Of a stretch of DNA of 64,000 nucleotides, positions 62,183-64,000 are shown one piece after another. A program made the position numbers and the translations under genes. The first letter of the stretch is position 1; every line of letters starts with the position of its first letter. The stretch lies in assembly GCA_030425825.1 (NCBI GenBank), contig JAUHZY010000001.1, positions 1,088,834 to 1,152,833 on the forward strand. The letters run 5' to 3'. The notes under the pieces were generated by a model that did not search any database, was not told where the DNA came from, and was given only the letters and a program-made list of their open reading frames with translations. This DNA is from Alphaproteobacteria bacterium. GTDB taxonomy: Bacteria > Pseudomonadota > Alphaproteobacteria > JAUHZY01.

Positions 62183-64000
62183 TCAAACAGCTTCGACAAA
62201 GCGCTCGATAATTTTCTTTACACCGCTGTGCTCAAAATTAACTGTTAGCTTGTCGCCATCAATACCTGTCACACAGCCATAGCCAAATTTTTGATGAAAA
62301 ACACGCTCTCCTTGCGAAAACTTTGAAGATGAAGAAATTGTTTTCATTTGTGGTGTTTGATTAAAAGACTGAGCTTGTTGTTGGTAAGAATGTGCGCCAT
62401 GACTCACAGTGCCCCCCATATCTTCAAGTGCCTCTTGTGGAAGCTCAGAGATAAAGCGTGACGGCAAAGCATTGTGCCATTGATTATGGATACGGCGATT
62501 TGCAGCATAAGAGATTACTGCGCGCTCACGCGCACGTGTAATACCAACAAACGCAAGGCGACGCTCTTCTTCTAAACCTTTTTCACCATCACCATCTAAT
62601 GTGCGCTGTGATGGAAAAAGGCCTTCTTCCCAGCCTGGTAAGAAAACTGTATCAAACTCAAGTCCTTTAGCACTATGTAACGTCATTAAGCTAACCTGAT
62701 CATCAACGTCGTTTGTGATATTTTCCATCACTAAACTAACATGCTCTAGGAATCCGCCTAAATTCTCAAAATCTTCCATCGCATGGATAAGTTCTTTCAA
62801 GTTCTCTAAGCGTCCTGGACCATCTGGGCCTTTATGGTTTTGCCACATTGTGGTATATCCAGATTCATCTAAAACAATTTCTGCAAGCTCAGTATGACTG
62901 TAACCATCAACCATTTCACGCCATCTTTCAAAGTCTTGCATCAATCGTGTTAAAGATTTTCTGGCTTGTGGGCGTAATTCTTCTGTTTGAATTAAACGTG
63001 TCGCTGCACGGTAAAGTGAAATATTTTGATGGCGCGATATCTCATGTAATTTCTTTGCAACCGCATCTCCAAGGCCTCGTTTTGGTGTATTCATAATACG
63101 CTCAAAAGCAAGAGAATCTTCTGGTTGTGCAATCACACGAAAATAAGCCATTGCATCACGAATTTCCATACGCTCATAGAAGCGTGCACCACCAATAACG
63201 CGATATGGAATACCCATTGTCAGCAAGCGCTCTTCAAACTCACGTGTTTGGAAGCCAGCGCGCACCAGTACAGCAATCTCATTTAATGAATGTTTTTTCA
63301 CATAGAGATTTTCAATAATATCACTGACAAAGCGGGCTTCCTCTGGGCCATCCCACACACCACGCAGCATGACCTTCTCACCGTCTTCTTCGGCCGTCCA
63401 CAGCTCTTTCCCTAAGCGTTCTTTATTATGTGAAATAAGATAAGAAGCAGCCTGTAAAATATATGGTGTTGAGCGATAGTTTTGTTCAAGTCGGATCGTT
63501 TTTGCACCCTCGAAGTCTTTTTCAAATTTCAAGATATTACCAACTTCTGCGCCGCGCCAGCCATAAATAGATTGATCATCATCACCTACACAACAGATAT
63601 TTTTATGTACTTGTGTCAGTAAACGTAACCACAAATATTGAGCAACATTTGTGTCTTGGTACTCATCAACCAGCAAGTACTGAAACTGTTCTTGGTATTG
63701 GCGCGCAACGTCTGGATGCTCACGAAAAAGCGTGAGATTATGTAAAATAAGATCACCGAAATCTGCAGCATTCAGTGTTTTTAAACGCTCTTGATAATCT
63801 GTATATAGCTGTAACATTTTACCATCAGCAACAGTTCCAACATCTGATAGATGGACTTTATCAGGTGTCATTGCACGGTCTTTCCAGCGTTGAATAATAG
63901 ACTGTATCAAACGCGGCGGATTTTTTTTCGTATCAATATCATGAAACTCTAGAAGCTGTTTGATAAGACGTTTTTGATCATCGTCATCCAGAATTGTAAA
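62183..64000 (-). CDS. UvrD/PcrA-type DNA helicase, 5' end outside window
   Basis: Superfamily 1 3'-5' helicase of repair and replication. The frame is open to the window edge (606 codons), and the start lies beyond it. Motifs seen: VDEYQDTNVAQY (Walker B), GDDDQSIYGWRGAEV, LEQNYRSTPY, VSLMTLHSAKGLEFDTVFLP, and EEERRLAFVGITRARERAV. The C-terminus ends with a PcrA-like Tudor-type segment (GERVFHQKFGYGCVTGIDGD) that in UvrD/PcrA binds RNA polymerase. The Walker A part is missing only because the window ends. Confidence 0.95.
   Translation of the reverse strand, partial: FTILDDDDQKRLIKQLLEFHDIDTKKNPPRLIQSIIQRWKDRAMTPDKVHLSDVGTVADGKMLQLYTDYQERLKTLNAADFGDLILHNLTLFREHPDVARQYQEQFQYLLVDEYQDTNVAQYLWLRLLTQVHKNICCVGDDDQSIYGWRGAEVGNILKFEKDFEGAKTIRLEQNYRSTPYILQAASYLISHNKERLGKELWTAEEDGEKVMLRGVWDGPEEARFVSDIIENLYVKKHSLNEIAVLVRAGFQTREFEERLLTMGIPYRVIGGARFYERMEIRDAMAYFRVIAQPEDSLAFERIMNTPKRGLGDAVAKKLHEISRHQNISLYRAATRLIQTEELRPQARKSLTRLMQDFERWREMVDGYSHTELAEIVLDESGYTTMWQNHKGPDGPGRLENLKELIHAMEDFENLGGFLEHVSLVMENITNDVDDQVSLMTLHSAKGLEFDTVFLPGWEEGLFPSQRTLDGDGEKGLEEERRLAFVGITRARERAVISYAANRRIHNQWHNALPSRFISELPQEALEDMGGTVSHGAHSYQQQAQSFNQTPQMKTISSSSKFSQGERVFHQKFGYGCVTGIDGDKLTVNFEHSGVKKIIERFVEAV

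Overview
The window comes from an AT-rich, flagellated, respiring alphaproteobacterium. Several features point to that class: a circularly permuted two-piece tmRNA gene, an alpha-type SspB next to fumC, 5-aminolevulinate synthase (Shemin pathway), FliX, a DksA with a half-lost zinc finger, a DUF3035 lipoprotein beside lspA, CcmI/CcmH and a phasin. The full purine, haem and complex I gene sets argue against a strongly reduced endosymbiont. Order or genus cannot be fixed from the sequence alone. No phage, insertion sequence, CRISPR array or tRNA gene was recognised.

Layout. Positions 1-4.4 kb (minus strand): flgB-flgC-fliE-fliQ run into a PuuD-type glutamine amidotransferase, a pseudouridine synthase and a partial LYS1-like saccharopine dehydrogenase. 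4.6-8.9 kb: dksA, then an information-processing run rpsU, SRP RNA, dnaX, ybaB, recR, with fliX overlapping the end of recR. 8.9-17 kb: xseA, argB, a secreted transglutaminase-like protein, and a tight minus-strand cluster trxB-hemC-hemD-Mic60-like-hemY-like. 17-24 kb is the accessory region: an acidic low-complexity protein, two tandem near-identical lipoprotein genes, two TerB-like paralogues around a peptidoglycan amidase, with strong sigma70-type promoters in front of three units. 24-36.8 kb: uvrC, a phasin with its own promoter, a possible PhaR operator and a terminator, yejBEF, icd, a BaiN-type flavoprotein, thyX, and a divergent pair of glycosyltransferases. 36.8-39.6 kb: the tmRNA gene directly followed by sspB, its ClpXP adaptor, then fumC and lspA. 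40.2-45.3 kb: purC-purS-purQ-purL and hemA. 45.4-54.9 kb: nuoH to nuoN, birA and a short RNase J. 55-62 kb: fabI, an ADP-forming acyl-CoA synthetase and an outer-membrane barrel in one overlapping unit, a ccmH/short ccmI pair, and two unrecognised proteins. The window ends inside a UvrD/PcrA helicase gene.

How genes work together: tmRNA and SspB form a ribosome-rescue and proteolysis module. HemA, HemC and HemD are haem synthesis enzymes whose product feeds the cytochrome c system represented by CcmH/CcmI. NuoH-N form the membrane arm of complex I; the peripheral arm genes must lie elsewhere. DnaX, YbaB and RecR form the usual replication/repair run, and dnaX carries an A9 tract placed so that slippage would make a short gamma-like form. 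The least explained part is 17-24 kb, together with the 470-residue protein at 60-61.4 kb that may share a fold with the tandem lipoproteins.
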